A stretch of DNA of 64,000 nt from Eutreptiella sp. 'Long Island Sound 2002' (Eukaryota; Euglenozoa; Euglenophyceae; Eutreptiales; Eutreptiaceae). The number at the start of each line of letters is the position of its first letter. Positions within the stretch are counted from its first letter, which is position 1. The translations under genes were made by a program, and so were the position numbers. Positions 10,401-21,037 of the stretch are shown one piece after another. The notes beneath the pieces are model-generated. The model was not told the DNA's origin and searched no databases. It saw only the letters and a program-made list of their open reading frames with translations. The stretch spans positions 69,378,242 to 69,442,241 of the forward strand of contig OZ038381.1 of the NCBI GenBank assembly GCA_964036045.1. The letters run 5' to 3'.

Positions 10401-12608
10401 GACACTGTTGCCCCCAACTCCCCCTGCCGTGTATCTAATCCTGATGTAGTCTCAGAGTGTGGGCTATCCGAGCTACTCAGCTCTATACACTCTGATGACG
10501 AGACCGAGCATGACGCCTTCTTCGTGCAGACGTGCGTGGAGGAGGTGGAGAACGCCGATTACGCTGCCCCACAGAAGCCCCTACTCTCCATGAGGGGAGA
10601 GGAGCCCCTGGACAAGGGGCTGGACCCCTGATCCAGGCTCAGAAAGTACGTGGACTCCAAGAGGAGATTGATGGCGAGAAAGCTACGCTACGCTAGGCCT
10701 ACCTGCCGCTCCTGGCTGTAAAAGCAAGGGTCTATGAGAGATATCTCCCAACTGAAGGAGGACCTCGAACAGAAGATTACCACCTGGCAACGAGAGGGGG
10801 ATCTTGAACTCATGAAGAGCGTGTGGGGTGCCCATGTGTGGACCCCAGAGGAGGATGAACTCTCAACGGAATGCGTATGCGAACCCCCTTGAGTGTGCCT
10901 GTGTTTTCACCGTCCACCGGACACTGTGGAACGGGACCTTCTCTACGCCTACCAAGGGCTGGAGGATACGACCAAGGACGCTGAGCTGGTTGAGGACCAC
11001 CTCCCCGCTTCTCTACACCAAGGGGCAAGCAATCCACACTCTGACGAGGACATGGAGGACAAGATCAAACTGTTGGACCCTAGAGTACAGGAGCTGATCA
11101 GGACCTACCTGGAGGTATTCGGAGAACTACCCCCTCCAGCCTCCTGTGACAAGCTGGTACAGATGGACCTCAAGCTGAAGCCCAAGTTGTTGGGTCACAA
11201 GATACGTAGGAGACCCTACCCGGCTCCCAAAGAGCCGGATGATGAGATAGAGCGATAGATACAGGAATGTATCGACGCTGGCCTGGTCCTGGTGTACAAG
11301 GACGGGGACTACCCCCAACATTGCACGCCCTGTTTCCTGGTGGCTAAACCTGGGTCTACAGCCCAACGGCTGGTAGTGGACTATGGAGAGCTGAACAAGA
11401 AGACGCTGAACCACTCAGGGTCTATTCCTAACATGGAGTCAACCCTCGAGAAGATAGCCTCCTGCCGCTACAAGACAAAGATGGACAAGCGGAGTGGATT
11501 CTAGCATTTGGACCTGACGCCCAATGCCCAGGAGCTCTTAGCCTTCATCACCCCTCAGGGGAGGGTGTTCAAGAGAAAGTTGGCTAACGCACCCGCTCTT
11601 TTTCAAGAGCTGATGAACAAGATCCTATCAATCTTCCGTAGGAGCCCTCTGGTGCAAGAATTCATATCCCGGGGCGCCCAGATGGAAGCACACATCGACG
11701 ACGTATGCGTGGGAACGAATACCAAAGAGGACCACCCAATCCTCTTGGGCGAGTTCTTTGCAGTCTGCCAGGAGAACCACACCAGACTCAATTTGGAGAA
11801 GTGTGAGTTCATGCAGGAGACTATGCAGTACCTGGGGTTCCACATTGGCTATGGGTGGTGGAACCCTGCGGCCGCTAAGGCCAAACCCCTGGTGGACGCT
11901 AAGGTACGACATGAAGACCCCAAGAGAGGACTCCATGATGTACGCAGTTTCATTGGGGCCTGCAGCTTCTACCGCCGCCACATCAAGAATTTCACCTACA
12001 CCAGCGCTATCCTTACGGATCTCATTAAGACGAGTACTACCTGGCGCTGGGGCCCTCAAGAACAACAAGCGTTTGACGAGATCAAGGACAAGTTGGCCAA
12101 CACTAAGTGCTTGGGCTTGCCTAGAGCACAAGGAGAAATTATACTGGTGACTGACGCCAGCAATGTGGGCGGAGGTGGAACGTTGTTCCAGTTGCAAGCA
12201 CTAGAAAAAAAGAAGTTCGACTCGGCCATTTCCCAATGGGATACTGATGGACTAAACCGAGACAGTACCCTCAAGCACAGCTACCCTGACGACAAATGGG
12301 TTCTGGTTCCCCTGGGTCATTGGAACCGGAAATGGAGCCAGGCCCGGGGTAACTACTCTACCTATGAGCAGGAACTGCTCGCGGGTATGCTAGTGCTATC
12401 TTCTCAGTCCTGACTGTTGGGGAGTAACCCAGTGGTTTGGCTGTGTGACCAAGCACCGGTCCACACCTTCCAGAAGGGACCCCCACCTGAGAAGGCTAGG
12501 CTCAGACGCTGGTGGACGTACATGAGCCAGTAAAGGCTCTCAGTACATCATATCCAGGGCGTCAAGAACGAGTGTGCGGACTACGTCAGCCGCAACAACT
12601 TTGACAAC
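10401..12608 (+). pseudogene. pol: reverse transcriptase-RNase H region of element A pol (degraded)
   Basis: After a linker (10,401-11,040) the RT aligns with element B: KMDKRSGF, ANAP and the catalytic HIDD (about 11,692-11,703), where most Ty3/gypsy enzymes have Y-x-DD. Damage relative to B: TAG at 11,256-11,258 and 11,502-11,504, and loss of about five codons that removes the PFG motif before ANAP. RNase H follows (TDAS near 12,150; YEQELLAG near 12,365; WLCDQ near 12,440), with TGA at 12,411-12,413 (CGA in B) and TAA at 12,532. The enzyme would copy the element RNA into DNA; here it is dead. Confidence 0.85.
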
Positions 12609-13938
12609 ATGATTGGTGCCAGGTCTGAGGAGCTAGCCAAGGAGGCGTTCGTACGCCTGGACCTCAACATGACCATGATCAGACCTGTAGATGGACTCCA
12701 AGAAGTGGAGTACCTGAAAGAGTTTTGGGACATCTACAAACGCCTGGAGAACTGTTCGGAACCCGCCCTGGTCAACCAGGAGCAGTGGAAGCGGGACAAG
12801 ACCTACTTCTGGCATGAGGACCGGATAGTCGTGCCTAGCGACCGTATCCCGGCACTCGTCAAGTTGGCCCATGAGTCCAATGGTCATGTGGCAGCGAACC
12901 GTACCCTGAGGCTGTTCAAGCAGTGGTTCATCTCTTCGTGGAAGGACAATCAGCTGCGGAAAACCCTCCAGCCCATCGTGGACAAGTGCCCGTGTCGGTT
13001 GTGTACACCTGGGAATATCAGGGACAGTATCCCCCACTGTGCCAACAGTGTTCTCCACCTGGACTACACGGTGATGCCTAAGTTCGGGGGCTATGACTTT
13101 GCCCTGGTGGTAACCTGTCGGCTGACCAGGTTTACCAGGGTGTTCCCATGCAGTAAACACATCACCGGCGAGGATACCATCAAGATACTCCTGGAGGAAT
13201 GGTTCTTTGTCTATGGGGCACCCAAAGAGATTGACTCAGACAAAGACTTCCGAGTACGCTCCGAAACTGGCTGGTACAAGAGAGTCCTGAGATCCCTCAA
13301 TGTCGAGGTGTCAACGGGGATTCCCTATACTCATATAAGTAACCCTCTATGTGAGCGACAGATTCAAGTTCTCAAAGAGAACGTGAAGATATAGTGCAAG
13401 CCTGAGCGCACGAAGGACTGGGTGAGACTACTTCCCGTCATATGCTTGATGATGAACTCCCAAGAGAGACTTCGTCGACTGGCTATTCGCCCCATGAGCT
13501 TTTCATGGGACGCCCGGCATGGTTCCTACACGCCCCCTATCCTGAGGATTCCTACTCCACTGTGGGTAAATGGGTGAAGGAGCAACAAGACAAGGTGGAC
13601 AAGGCCAAGGCTATGCTCCAGAGAGTGAGGGAGCTGGGTGCCAGCCTCCTACCAAGAGGGAGACTCGGTGCTGGTGCACCACAGTCGGCTACCCGCCTGG
13701 CCACGCTCTACCAGCAATGACCCCTACTTAGGGCCCTACAAGATCCTGTCTGTAGATGGTCACCGCATCACCGTGCGGTGTTCTCCCCGACTAGGGGGGA
13801 CCCTGTTATGCGCTGCTCAACAGCTCAAGCGCTATCACGACCCAGAGGACCTCTGTGGGGAAGAATGGGAACTAAACAAACAGAAGGTTGCCGCTCTGGA
13901 CCTACAGGGCGCTGCCAGCCCAATGGAAGTTTAAGGAC
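12609..13938 (+). pseudogene. pol: integrase region of element A pol (degraded)
   Basis: The frame 12,609-13,394 holds the HHCC-like zinc part (HESNGH then CPCRLC) and the core with the acidic triad: D in LDYTV (13,062), D in DSDKD (13,239) and E in CERQ (13,353), about 37 residues apart. A TAG at 13,392-13,394 ends the frame. The homologous continuation is scattered over 13,442-13,720 and 13,638-13,934 in different frames. The C-terminal part with HHSRLPAWPR and RCSPRLGG matches element B. The triad is intact but the protein cannot be made whole. Confidence 0.85.
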
Positions 13939-13964
13939 AACTCCCTGACAAGAACGCCTAAGAG

Positions 13965-14210
13965 ATGGCTAAGGAAAGCTTCTACCTGGTGAAGTCGGTT
14001 ATCCGACACCGCTATCTCCAAGGGTGGCATGTTCTCACCCTCTGGGAAGGGTTTGGAGTTGAAGAAGCTACCTGGGAACACTTTTCTGTTTTTGTGCTTC
14101 CTGAAGGACGCCTCAATTCTGTTCTGGTAGACTACGTGTCCCAGAACAACCTAGGAGAGTTGCTGAGGCTCGCTGAAACGCTTGCCTCTCAGAAAGCGCC
14201 TAGGGACTGA
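13965..14210 (+). CDS. chromodomain tail of element A pol (fragment)
   Basis: Eighty-one codons that match the C-terminus of B pol (60,570-60,822). The sequence shows a chromodomain-like pattern: FYLVKSVIRHRY, then LTLWEGFG, then EEATWEHFS. In chromoviruses this domain tethers integrase to chromatin and steers insertion. It is separated from the integrase by a stop at about 13,932. The terminal RLAETLASQK block is also conserved in B (TRAETMSQRK). Confidence 0.65.
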   Translation: MAKESFYLVKSVIRHRYLQGWHVLTLWEGFGVEEATWEHFSVFVLPEGRLNSVLVDYVSQNNLGELLRLAETLASQKAPRD

Positions 14211-14663
14211 ACCCTTCCTATACCTGCCTATGTGGGTGTGAGTCTGCTGATCCTAAGGACCTATGAGCAAGTTGCAGAAACGGTGTCCCAATTATACCCA
14301 AGTCTGCACCCTTCCTGTACCCGGCGGATGTCTTTACACGGTGCCATAGGGTACGCCCCGGGTCTCTCCGCCCCTTGGTGCCCAATTTCTGTGCTGGCAC
14401 CAGATTTCCTTGGGGGGATACCCAGCGCTAACGCCAAGGTATCGGCTTTCCTACCTACCTGCCTACTACAGGGGACGGGTGGCCAAAAGCTATGACGCAT
14501 GAAAACGCCTGTTTGCTACACGGCCAAAACCTAGACTAATACTGCCACTGCCCACAAAAACCCTGATAAAATTTCAGGAAACAGGTGGGGCAGTGACACA
14601 CAGACTACAGGTCCTACACTCACTACAGTGGCACCAGCCTTCGAGGAATGAGCGAGCTCCGGG
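14211..14663 (+). other. 3' internal noncoding region of element A, left part
   Basis: Homologous to 61,310-61,740 of element B, with shared landmarks GTGCCCAATTTCTGTGCTGG-like, TTCCTACCTACCTG and GGGTGGCCAAAAGCTATGA. The block is cut by the 12.4-kb LINE after 14,677 and resumes at 27,109. No certain ORF. Confidence 0.7.
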
Positions 14664-14677
14664 CTCAAGCCCTCACC
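14664..14677. repeat. left target-site duplication of the full LINE
   Basis: CTCAAGCCCTCACC, repeated exactly at 27,095-27,108. Removing one copy and the intervening 12,417 bp restores homology with element B. Confidence 0.9.
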
Positions 14678-14701
14678 ATCCAGCTCGTCAGCTGGGACGC
14701 C

Positions 14702-15742
14702 ATGGACGCCCCCCCGACCACAGCGGAGGTCCACATCCTCAAACACCAGGACACCTGGTGGACAGTAAAATGGGACGACCACGGCAAGGTCAGACGGGCA
14801 ACGGCACGCGCCCCCAACGACGAAGTCCCGCCCCCACCACGCGGAGGGGACCGCTCGCAACTCACCGCACGCGTCCCCCACGCCCCAGAGGCAGCCTGGG
14901 AAGCGCTGCACTACGCCCTCTACTGGGCGCAGAGGGCGCCAGAAGGCCCCCTCACCCCGGAAGGCACCCCAGCGTGGACATGCCACGCCACCCGCTGCAC
15001 GGCCCCCATGCGCCGCCACGGAGCAGGCACCGGGCACCGGCTCCTCACCTGGCCCACGGACCCGCCCGACGCCCTGCAGGAGGCCAAGGAAGTGCTTGGC
15101 CTCATGACCAAGCAAGTGTTCCAGCTGAAGAACCCCGTCCCAACGTCCAAAGCTGACGTCCGAGCCGCCCGCGAACACCCCGTGTTTGCACCGGGCCACG
15201 CACCCGTACAGCAGCCCCAGGGCGCACCTCCCCAGCGGGGACAACCCACTGCCCGGCGCCGCCAAGGTGCGCAGAAGCGCAAGGCCCCCGCACAGGCCAA
15301 ACCCGCGCCCAAGCCAAGAGCCAAGTCAGAGAGCTGGACAAAAGAGGAAGCCGCTGCCCTGTATCGCGAATACGCCATCGGTACCCGGGTGCAGCTGCCC
15401 TTCGAGTATGCCACGGCCGCGGGCCCCTCAAAGTGGATATGGGCCGCAGGGGAGGTCAGGCACCGGCACCTCATCACCGGGAACCACCAGGGGTTCAAGA
15501 TCCACGTCAAGTGGGACCCGGCCACCCCCAACGACAAGAAGGTGGGGCGCACCATCGAACTCTGGCGAGACCGAACCGGTCGTGAGATGGTCCCCATGCA
15601 GCTGTGCACCCCCGACACGGAGCACCTCACCGGCACCGAGTACACCGGCGAAGTCCACAATGCATGGCCCCTACCCCAGCCCAAGAAGCGGAACCGCAAG
15701 GCACCCGCAGCTCAGGGCGTCATCGAACTCCTCGACGCCTGA
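14702..15742 (+). CDS. LINE ORF1-like N-terminal protein
   Basis: 347 residues from the first ATG inside the element (an upstream ATG at 14,648 lies in flanking element A DNA and is not the start). There is no recognised domain. The N-terminus has a Trp-rich WWTVKWDDHGK stretch. The middle (about residues 170-220) is Ala/Pro/Lys/Arg-rich and basic, compatible with RNA binding. A second Trp-rich block (KWIWAAGEVRHR, HVKWDPATP) follows. It ends at TGA 15,740-15,742, but the same frame stays open straight into the endonuclease. This may therefore be the N-terminal part of one polyprotein with a nonsense mutation, or ORF1 followed by stop-restart or readthrough. Confidence 0.6.
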   Translation: MDAPPTTAEVHILKHQDTWWTVKWDDHGKVRRATARAPNDEVPPPPRGGDRSQLTARVPHAPEAAWEALHYALYWAQRAPEGPLTPEGTPAWTCHATRCTAPMRRHGAGTGHRLLTWPTDPPDALQEAKEVLGLMTKQVFQLKNPVPTSKADVRAAREHPVFAPGHAPVQQPQGAPPQRGQPTARRRQGAQKRKAPAQAKPAPKPRAKSESWTKEEAAALYREYAIGTRVQLPFEYATAAGPSKWIWAAGEVRHRHLITGNHQGFKIHVKWDPATPNDKKVGRTIELWRDRTGREMVPMQLCTPDTEHLTGTEYTGEVHNAWPLPQPKKRNRKAPAAQGVIELLDA

Positions 15743-18418
15743 CGGGGCCGGGGCTGGACACGGCCCGCCCCCCCAACTACCGGTCCCCAGAAACCGGCAC
15801 CTGCAGAAGCCCACGCCCGCATCAACATCCTCAACGAGCCTGCGGTCACCTACGACCCCACCAGGGCCGCCACACTGCAAGCCATGCCCAGGCCACACCC
15901 CCAAGGCGCAGACCTCCTGGGGGTCCTGGAGCAAGCCCTCCGCAGAGCGGACCAACCCGAACCAGCACCGATCCTGGACCCGGAGGGGAACAAATGTCAG
16001 GCCCACTGGCAACGGGGGGTGCCCCTCTACCACAAGACGTCGGTCACGGTGCATGCCCACCCCGACCTCGGAGTGGATGGTCGCCTCGGAGCGTACGAGT
16101 GCGTGGGGCCCGGGTGGCAGCTAAACGTGCTACTCACACACGTCCCATTCGGGGAGGAGACCAAAGACTTCGTGGACACCCTGACCCTGGCGTACTGCCG
16201 ACTCTCCCTCCTGGCACCCACCATCATCATGGGCAAACTAAACGCCGCCCCCACCGACGACGACCGCACCGGCCCACCGACAGCCACCGACATAGGTGTC
16301 CGGGACGCCATGCACCAACTGGGCTTCACCGACCTCACGGCAGGACTCACCAGCACACCCTCCCATTACCCCCACCAAGCCGGCACCCATCCATCCCGCA
16401 TCGACACGTGCTACGGGGACCCAACCACGGTGCGCGTCCACGAAGCAGCCCACGGGGACCTCTCGCCCACAGGAACGGGCCACCGACCCCTCTACATCGA
16501 CCTCATTATCCCCAACCTACCCCCACCCGCGGCCACCCTACCGGACGACACCCTCCCACCCGCACTGCAGTTCCTGGCCGAGGACGACCACAGCGCCTGG
16601 CACAAGTATAACAGGGCCCTACACGCCATCCTGCGCCGCCCGGATGCGCCAACACTCACCACTGCCATGCGCCGGGCGGCACAAGCAAGCGGCATGGAGC
16701 GTGACACCAGCCACGCGGGAGCACCCCCGGACCTCACACTCCAACAACTCGTCCATGACATCTGGACCACGAAAGAGGAAGTCGCCACCCTGCTGCACCC
16801 CAGCACACCGGAAGCACGAGACCGGGAGGCCCTCCTCTGTGCGCTTCTCAGCACCCGCCGCCACCAACTCCAGGAATGGCACGCCCACCGCATAGCGGCC
16901 GCAGCCCAGGAACGCGAAAGATACGGCAGAAACGACACGCGGTACGTCATCCGCATCCTGGAGGACACGGGGCGCCGTACCATCCACGCGGTGCGCATCC
17001 CCGAGGGGGGCCTCACCAATGACCCCAACGCCGTCCTCGAGGCAGTCCTGGACGGCTTCCAGGCACAACACGGGGACACCCTCCCCGAGCTCGACCCCCA
17101 CACCAGAAACACCATCCGCGAGCATGTGCCCAGGGTCTTCAACCGGGAACAGCGGCGCGCCATCGAACACGACCCCTTCAGCATCTCAGAACTGCAACGC
17201 GCCCTAGACCGCCTGAAGAAGGGGGTCGTGCCAGGTGTCGACGGTTTACCGGCCGAAGCGTACCAACGCCTCACCCTGCTCGTCAAACGCCGCCTGGCAG
17301 CCCGCCTGTGGGACATCGTCACGGGCGCCACGCCCATCCCCCCTGAGTGGGCCAACCTGGTCCACCCCCTCTACAAGAAGGGGGACTGGGCGCAGCCGGG
17401 GAACTGGCGGCCCATAGTCTGCACCAGCACCGAGGTCAAGCTGGTGTGGACCCTCATCCTAGGCTGCATCGCGCCAGCAGTCTTCGCCCAAGTGCCCGCC
17501 AGCATGTGGGGAGCCATGGCCGGCAGGTGCCCCAACGAGGCCATCTTTCTACGAGACACCGCACTAGACATGAACCCCTACGAGATGACTATCGCCTCCC
17601 TCGATGTCCAAGGCGCGTTCCCCCACGCCCCACACCGGCTCCTCACGGAGGTATGGGATGCCATGGGCCTCCCATTCCTATCCTTCATGACCGGGTACAT
17701 CCAGACCCGACTCTACGCCGTCATCACAGCCGCAGGCCTCACCCCCTGGACCGGCACAGACAGCGGGGTCCCCCAGGGAGGCGCCAAAGGCCCCTTGCTC
17801 TACCTCCTCGTCACCCTACCACTGGCATTCGAGCTAGCACGGGTATACCCGGGGTACGCCCCATACCCGCTACGGTCCCCCCTCATCAACTTCGCGGACG
17901 ACAACCTCCTAACTACCGCCACCCGCCACCGCGACCCTGAGAACGCGGGGCTACCAACGACCACCGAGCAAGCGTCCGCCATTCTCCAACTCACCACAAC
18001 CTACTCGGACGCCCACAAGCTCCTAGTGCACCCCCGCAAATCGGTCGGGCTGGCTGACGCCAGGACCCCCACCCCCCACATCCGGAAAGGCGAACCCTTA
18101 CACCTGGAAGACACCACAGTCCACCTGGGAGTCACACAGGCCATGCGGCACCACCACATCACACTCCCAAGCAAGCTGGAAGAGCGCCTCGCCCGGCTAC
18201 CTCAAATTGCCAGGGGGGACCTCCTGTCTACACAGGGCCTGGCGTACTTCATGGAAGCGGTGCTCAACGCTGCCATCGGGTACCAAGCCCTGCACCTCCC
18301 GCGCCCCGAAGACGCCCTACACCACGCTCGACAGCAAGTGACGAAGGCATGGGCGCAACACGGAGGCTGGCCCACGTCTTTCCCCAAGGAGGCCATGATG
18401 GCCCACTGGCGCTACTAG
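15743..18418 (+). CDS. LINE endonuclease-reverse transcriptase
   Basis: Open from 15,743 to TAG at 18,416; the first ATG is 15,884. The first ~220 residues are an AP-like endonuclease: GAYEC..LNVLLTHVPFG, IIMGKLNAAP (16,225-16,250), SRIDTCYGDP, and the terminal GHRPL (16,478-16,492) in place of SDHxP. The usual GDxN reads GKLN, a likely loss of a metal-binding Asp. The RT spans about 17,190-18,100: PLYKKGDW..GNWRPI, SLDVQGAFPHAPH, SGVPQGGAKGPLL and the catalytic FADD (17,891-17,902), all intact. The protein would nick target DNA and prime cDNA synthesis from the nick. TAG and TGA side by side at 18,416-18,421 separate it from RNase H in the same frame. Confidence 0.85.
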   Translation, partial: RGRGWTRPAPPTTGPQKPAPAEAHARINILNEPAVTYDPTRAATLQAMPRPHPQGADLLGVLEQALRRADQPEPAPILDPEGNKCQAHWQRGVPLYHKTSVTVHAHPDLGVDGRLGAYECVGPGWQLNVLLTHVPFGEETKDFVDTLTLAYCRLSLLAPTIIMGKLNAAPTDDDRTGPPTATDIGVRDAMHQLGFTDLTAGLTSTPSHYPHQAGTHPSRIDTCYGDPTTVRVHEAAHGDLSPTGTGHRPLYIDLIIPNLPPPAATLPDDTLPPALQFLAEDDHSAWHKYNRALHAILRRPDAPTLTTAMRRAAQASGMERDTSHAGAPPDLTLQQLVHDIWTTKEEVATLLHPSTPEARDREALLCALLSTRRHQLQEWHAHRIAAAAQERERYGRNDTRYVIRILEDTGRRTIHAVRIPEGGLTNDPNAVLEAVLDGFQAQHGDTLPELDPHTRNTIREHVPRVFNREQRRAIEHDPFSISELQRALDRLKKGVVPGVDGLPAEAYQRLTLLVKRRLAARLWDIVTGATPIPPEWANLVHPLYKKGDWAQPGNWRPIVCTSTEVKLVWTLILGCIAPAVFAQVPASMWGAMAGRCPNEAIFLRDTALDMNPYEMTIASLDVQGAFPHAPHRLLTEVWDAMGLPFLSFMTGYIQTRLYAVITAAGLTPWTGTDSGVPQGGAKGPLLYLLVTLPLAFELARVYPGYAPYPLRSPLINFADDNLLTTATRHRDPENAGLPTTTEQASAILQLTTTYSDAHKLLVHPRKSVGLADARTPTPHIRKGEPLHLEDTTVHLGVTQAMRHHHITLPSKLEERLARLPQIARGDLLSTQGLAYFMEAVLNAAIGYQALHLPRPEDALHHARQQVTKAWAQHGGWPTSFPKEAMMAHWRY

Positions 18419-18421
18419 TGA

Positions 18422-20389
18422 GAAAATACAGGTGCTCTGGTCGACATGGCCTATGCCAAACACGCAGCGCACCTCCTACACAGGGTGACACACAACCACC
18501 AACCTGAAGTTCGCGAGGCGGCAGCCATACGCAAAAAAGAAGCGCAAATGGCCCGCAACACCTGCTTCCGGTGGATACTGGCGCAACACGGCGTCTTCAC
18601 CTCCGTGGGCACTGGCATCTGGGCCCAGCTACAACTCCACCTACCACACCACACGCACGCCATCCACTGCGATCAACAGGGGCCACTCGTGCCCACGCAC
18701 ACCGACATCCACCGACATCCGGCAGGCGAGGTGGACACCCTGCGCCTCGTGGGGACCACCATCACCATAGTGTATATCACCCCAACACAGATGAGGATCA
18801 TGGCCCAGTGCAACGCCCACCACGCCCCGTTCCTTTCTGACCCACAATGGCCAGCACGCCACGTCTTCGAAGCGTACCTCCGCGCATGTGCTACAAAGGC
18901 AGGGCGCGACATGCCGGGGCCGCAGGACATCGACACGGCGTACAAAGTCTTCCAGCGCCAGCACCCCCGGCCCCACCCGAGCGAGCACGAGACCCCCAAC
19001 AACAGCGGCACGACGCAGGAGGAGCCCATCCTGTCAGCTGAAGGCTGGACACCACCCACCATCCTGCTACTAGCACCAAACGGCCACAAACACGCTACCC
19101 GCACTGTCCAGCGACACCATGCCCCCTGGTCCATCCCCAAACACAATGCACCGGAGACCGATGTACCACCTGTCAGACACAGTGACCAGGGCATACCTCG
19201 CACGTGCTGGCACTGCGGCCCGGCAGCCCTCGACACTCCGTGGCCCCTGCTACACCTCATCCCCACCCACTACCACAGCCCCACCGCCGCCGCCACCGCC
19301 GACCAGCAGGCATGGCACTCCCCCTGGTTTCCCACGGTACCCCCAGACCACCCAGCGCACGTAGCCTGGACCCGAACACACACGGCAACATGGACGTTCA
19401 CCAAGGAGCGGGCAGACCCGGGCAGCAAGGCCATAGAGTACGACCGCTGCGACCCACACCGCGCAGGACCTCGGGAGGCACCCATGCGCCCCCTACAGCA
19501 CAAATGCCCCACCCTCCGCGGCGACAAAGACGACAAGGAGCGGCGACAGACCATCACGTGCCAGAAGTTCCACCCGAATACAGGATACTTCTTCGAACTG
19601 ATGTACGCGTATATCACCCAGGGGCGCCCAGACAGGGGCCTCCTCCGCCTCACCCCACGACCCCAGGCCATCATCACCAAGGGGATAGGCGTCTATGCAG
19701 CGCCGCTACTGCAACCCACGCAAATCACCGCCAGAACCGCCCAAGAGAACCCCATCTACGTCTATCACCCCACAGAAATTGCCCGCCTACCCATACCAAG
19801 CGACACCGACATCATCTACTTCACTGACGCATCCGGCACCCAGCAGCGCACCCCCACGGTCAGTTGTGCCTCCGTGCGCATCACCAGGCATGCGGACGGT
19901 CTCCACGTGGAACACCACACCGGGGCCACCATCTTTGGGGCGTCCTCCCACGGCGAACTGCGCACCCTGGCAGACGCCGTCACCGCCACACCGCCACCCA
20001 CAACGATCCAGCCCCGCAACATCTGGCTAGTTGTGGACGCCACGGTCGACATCCACCTCACCGAGCGCCTTGCTGACCTGCCCCTCCACGAGGCACTCGA
20101 GTCCGGCCTCACCACACAAGCGTTGGGACTATGGATGGCCCTCAGGGGCATGCACCCCCAGGACTCCCTACACATCGTCAAACAGGAGTCACACCGCTAC
20201 GCATACGGCAATGGACGCGCAGACACGCAGGCCAAACACCAGAACACCCACACCCCAGGGCTCGAACACGTGCGACTGGACACCCCACACCACAGCCACC
20301 TGCAGCACCTGCCCCCAATACCCCCGGCGCCACAGCTCCCCAAATGGATGCCCGAGGAAGCGCCGTACACAGATGGAGACAAGCAGTAA
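18422..20389 (+). CDS. LINE RT thumb/connection and RNase H domain
   Basis: The same frame as the RT; the first ATG is 18,446. The N-terminal ~400 residues are His/Thr/Pro-rich without a known fold and include a WHCGP..H cluster. The RNase H domain lies at about 19,805-20,235 with its four acidic residues visible: D in YFTDASG (19,826), E in SHGELRTLAD, D in LVVDATVD and D in GNGRADTQAK. It would remove the RNA strand of the hybrid during integration. The frame ends at TAA 20,387-20,389 but homologous-looking sequence continues directly after it. Confidence 0.8.
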   Translation, partial: ENTGALVDMAYAKHAAHLLHRVTHNHQPEVREAAAIRKKEAQMARNTCFRWILAQHGVFTSVGTGIWAQLQLHLPHHTHAIHCDQQGPLVPTHTDIHRHPAGEVDTLRLVGTTITIVYITPTQMRIMAQCNAHHAPFLSDPQWPARHVFEAYLRACATKAGRDMPGPQDIDTAYKVFQRQHPRPHPSEHETPNNSGTTQEEPILSAEGWTPPTILLLAPNGHKHATRTVQRHHAPWSIPKHNAPETDVPPVRHSDQGIPRTCWHCGPAALDTPWPLLHLIPTHYHSPTAAATADQQAWHSPWFPTVPPDHPAHVAWTRTHTATWTFTKERADPGSKAIEYDRCDPHRAGPREAPMRPLQHKCPTLRGDKDDKERRQTITCQKFHPNTGYFFELMYAYITQGRPDRGLLRLTPRPQAIITKGIGVYAAPLLQPTQITARTAQENPIYVYHPTEIARLPIPSDTDIIYFTDASGTQQRTPTVSCASVRITRHADGLHVEHHTGATIFGASSHGELRTLADAVTATPPPTTIQPRNIWLVVDATVDIHLTERLADLPLHEALESGLTTQALGLWMALRGMHPQDSLHIVKQESHRYAYGNGRADTQAKHQNTHTPGLEHVRLDTPHHSHLQHLPPIPPAPQLPKWMPEEAPYTDGDKQ

Positions 20390-21037
20390 CACTACCCCAC
20401 ACCCATCCAGCAACTGGCCACCACACTGGGCCACCCAGCGAACACCGAACTCCTCCGACGCCTCAAAGACTCCGTCCACACCCCCCTCTACTACTCCGCC
20501 CTGCACCCGGATAGCCTCCCAGCACGCCTACAAAAACCCTGACTCCGACTCGCCCTCAAACAGCTTCCCCTCCTCACCCGATACCACCGATGGTATGCGC
20601 GCCGCTCGATCCACGTCACCGCAGGATACACCAAATGCATCTGTGGCCACGCGGAAGAAGAAACCTGGGACCACTTCAAGGTGTGCCCCCTGTACAGAGG
20701 ACTGGACACCCTCACAGACTGGAACCCAACCCACACCATCGCACAGCACGCCGGATCGCTGACGCAATCCCCGGCGACCCAGCAACTCACCACCGTCCTC
20801 AAGCAGACAGAGGTACTCGAGGCGGTCCGCGGGGGACTCGTTTCCACTGCCTTCTACACCTTGCTACGCACCCACGCGGAGGACCCCCAGGCCACGGCGG
20901 CGCACATGCAGCGGACGGCCGTTGCCAAGACAGCGGAGCAGCTCACATACCGCACCCATAAATACCTGCAGCATGCAGCAACCCTGCCCCAAACAGACCA
21001 AGCCCACCTCCTCAAACTCCTGTTCTACCAACCATGA
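20390..21037 (+). CDS. LINE RT-ORF C-terminus with CCHC knuckle
   Basis: Continues in the same frame after the TAA, with one further TGA near 20,540. The motif CICGHAEEETWDHFKVC (20,636-20,685) is the C-terminal zinc knuckle typical of RT ORFs in this LINE group. About 110 residues follow, Thr/Gln/Ala-rich, ending at 21,037. A related C-terminus with the same knuckle-plus-tail layout lies on the minus strand at 47,031-47,478. Confidence 0.75.

Noticed and set aside
14648-14701. ATG at 14,648 as start of LINE ORF1
   Set aside because: It lies upstream of and within the target duplication, i.e. in element A DNA; the first ATG inside the LINE is 14,702.
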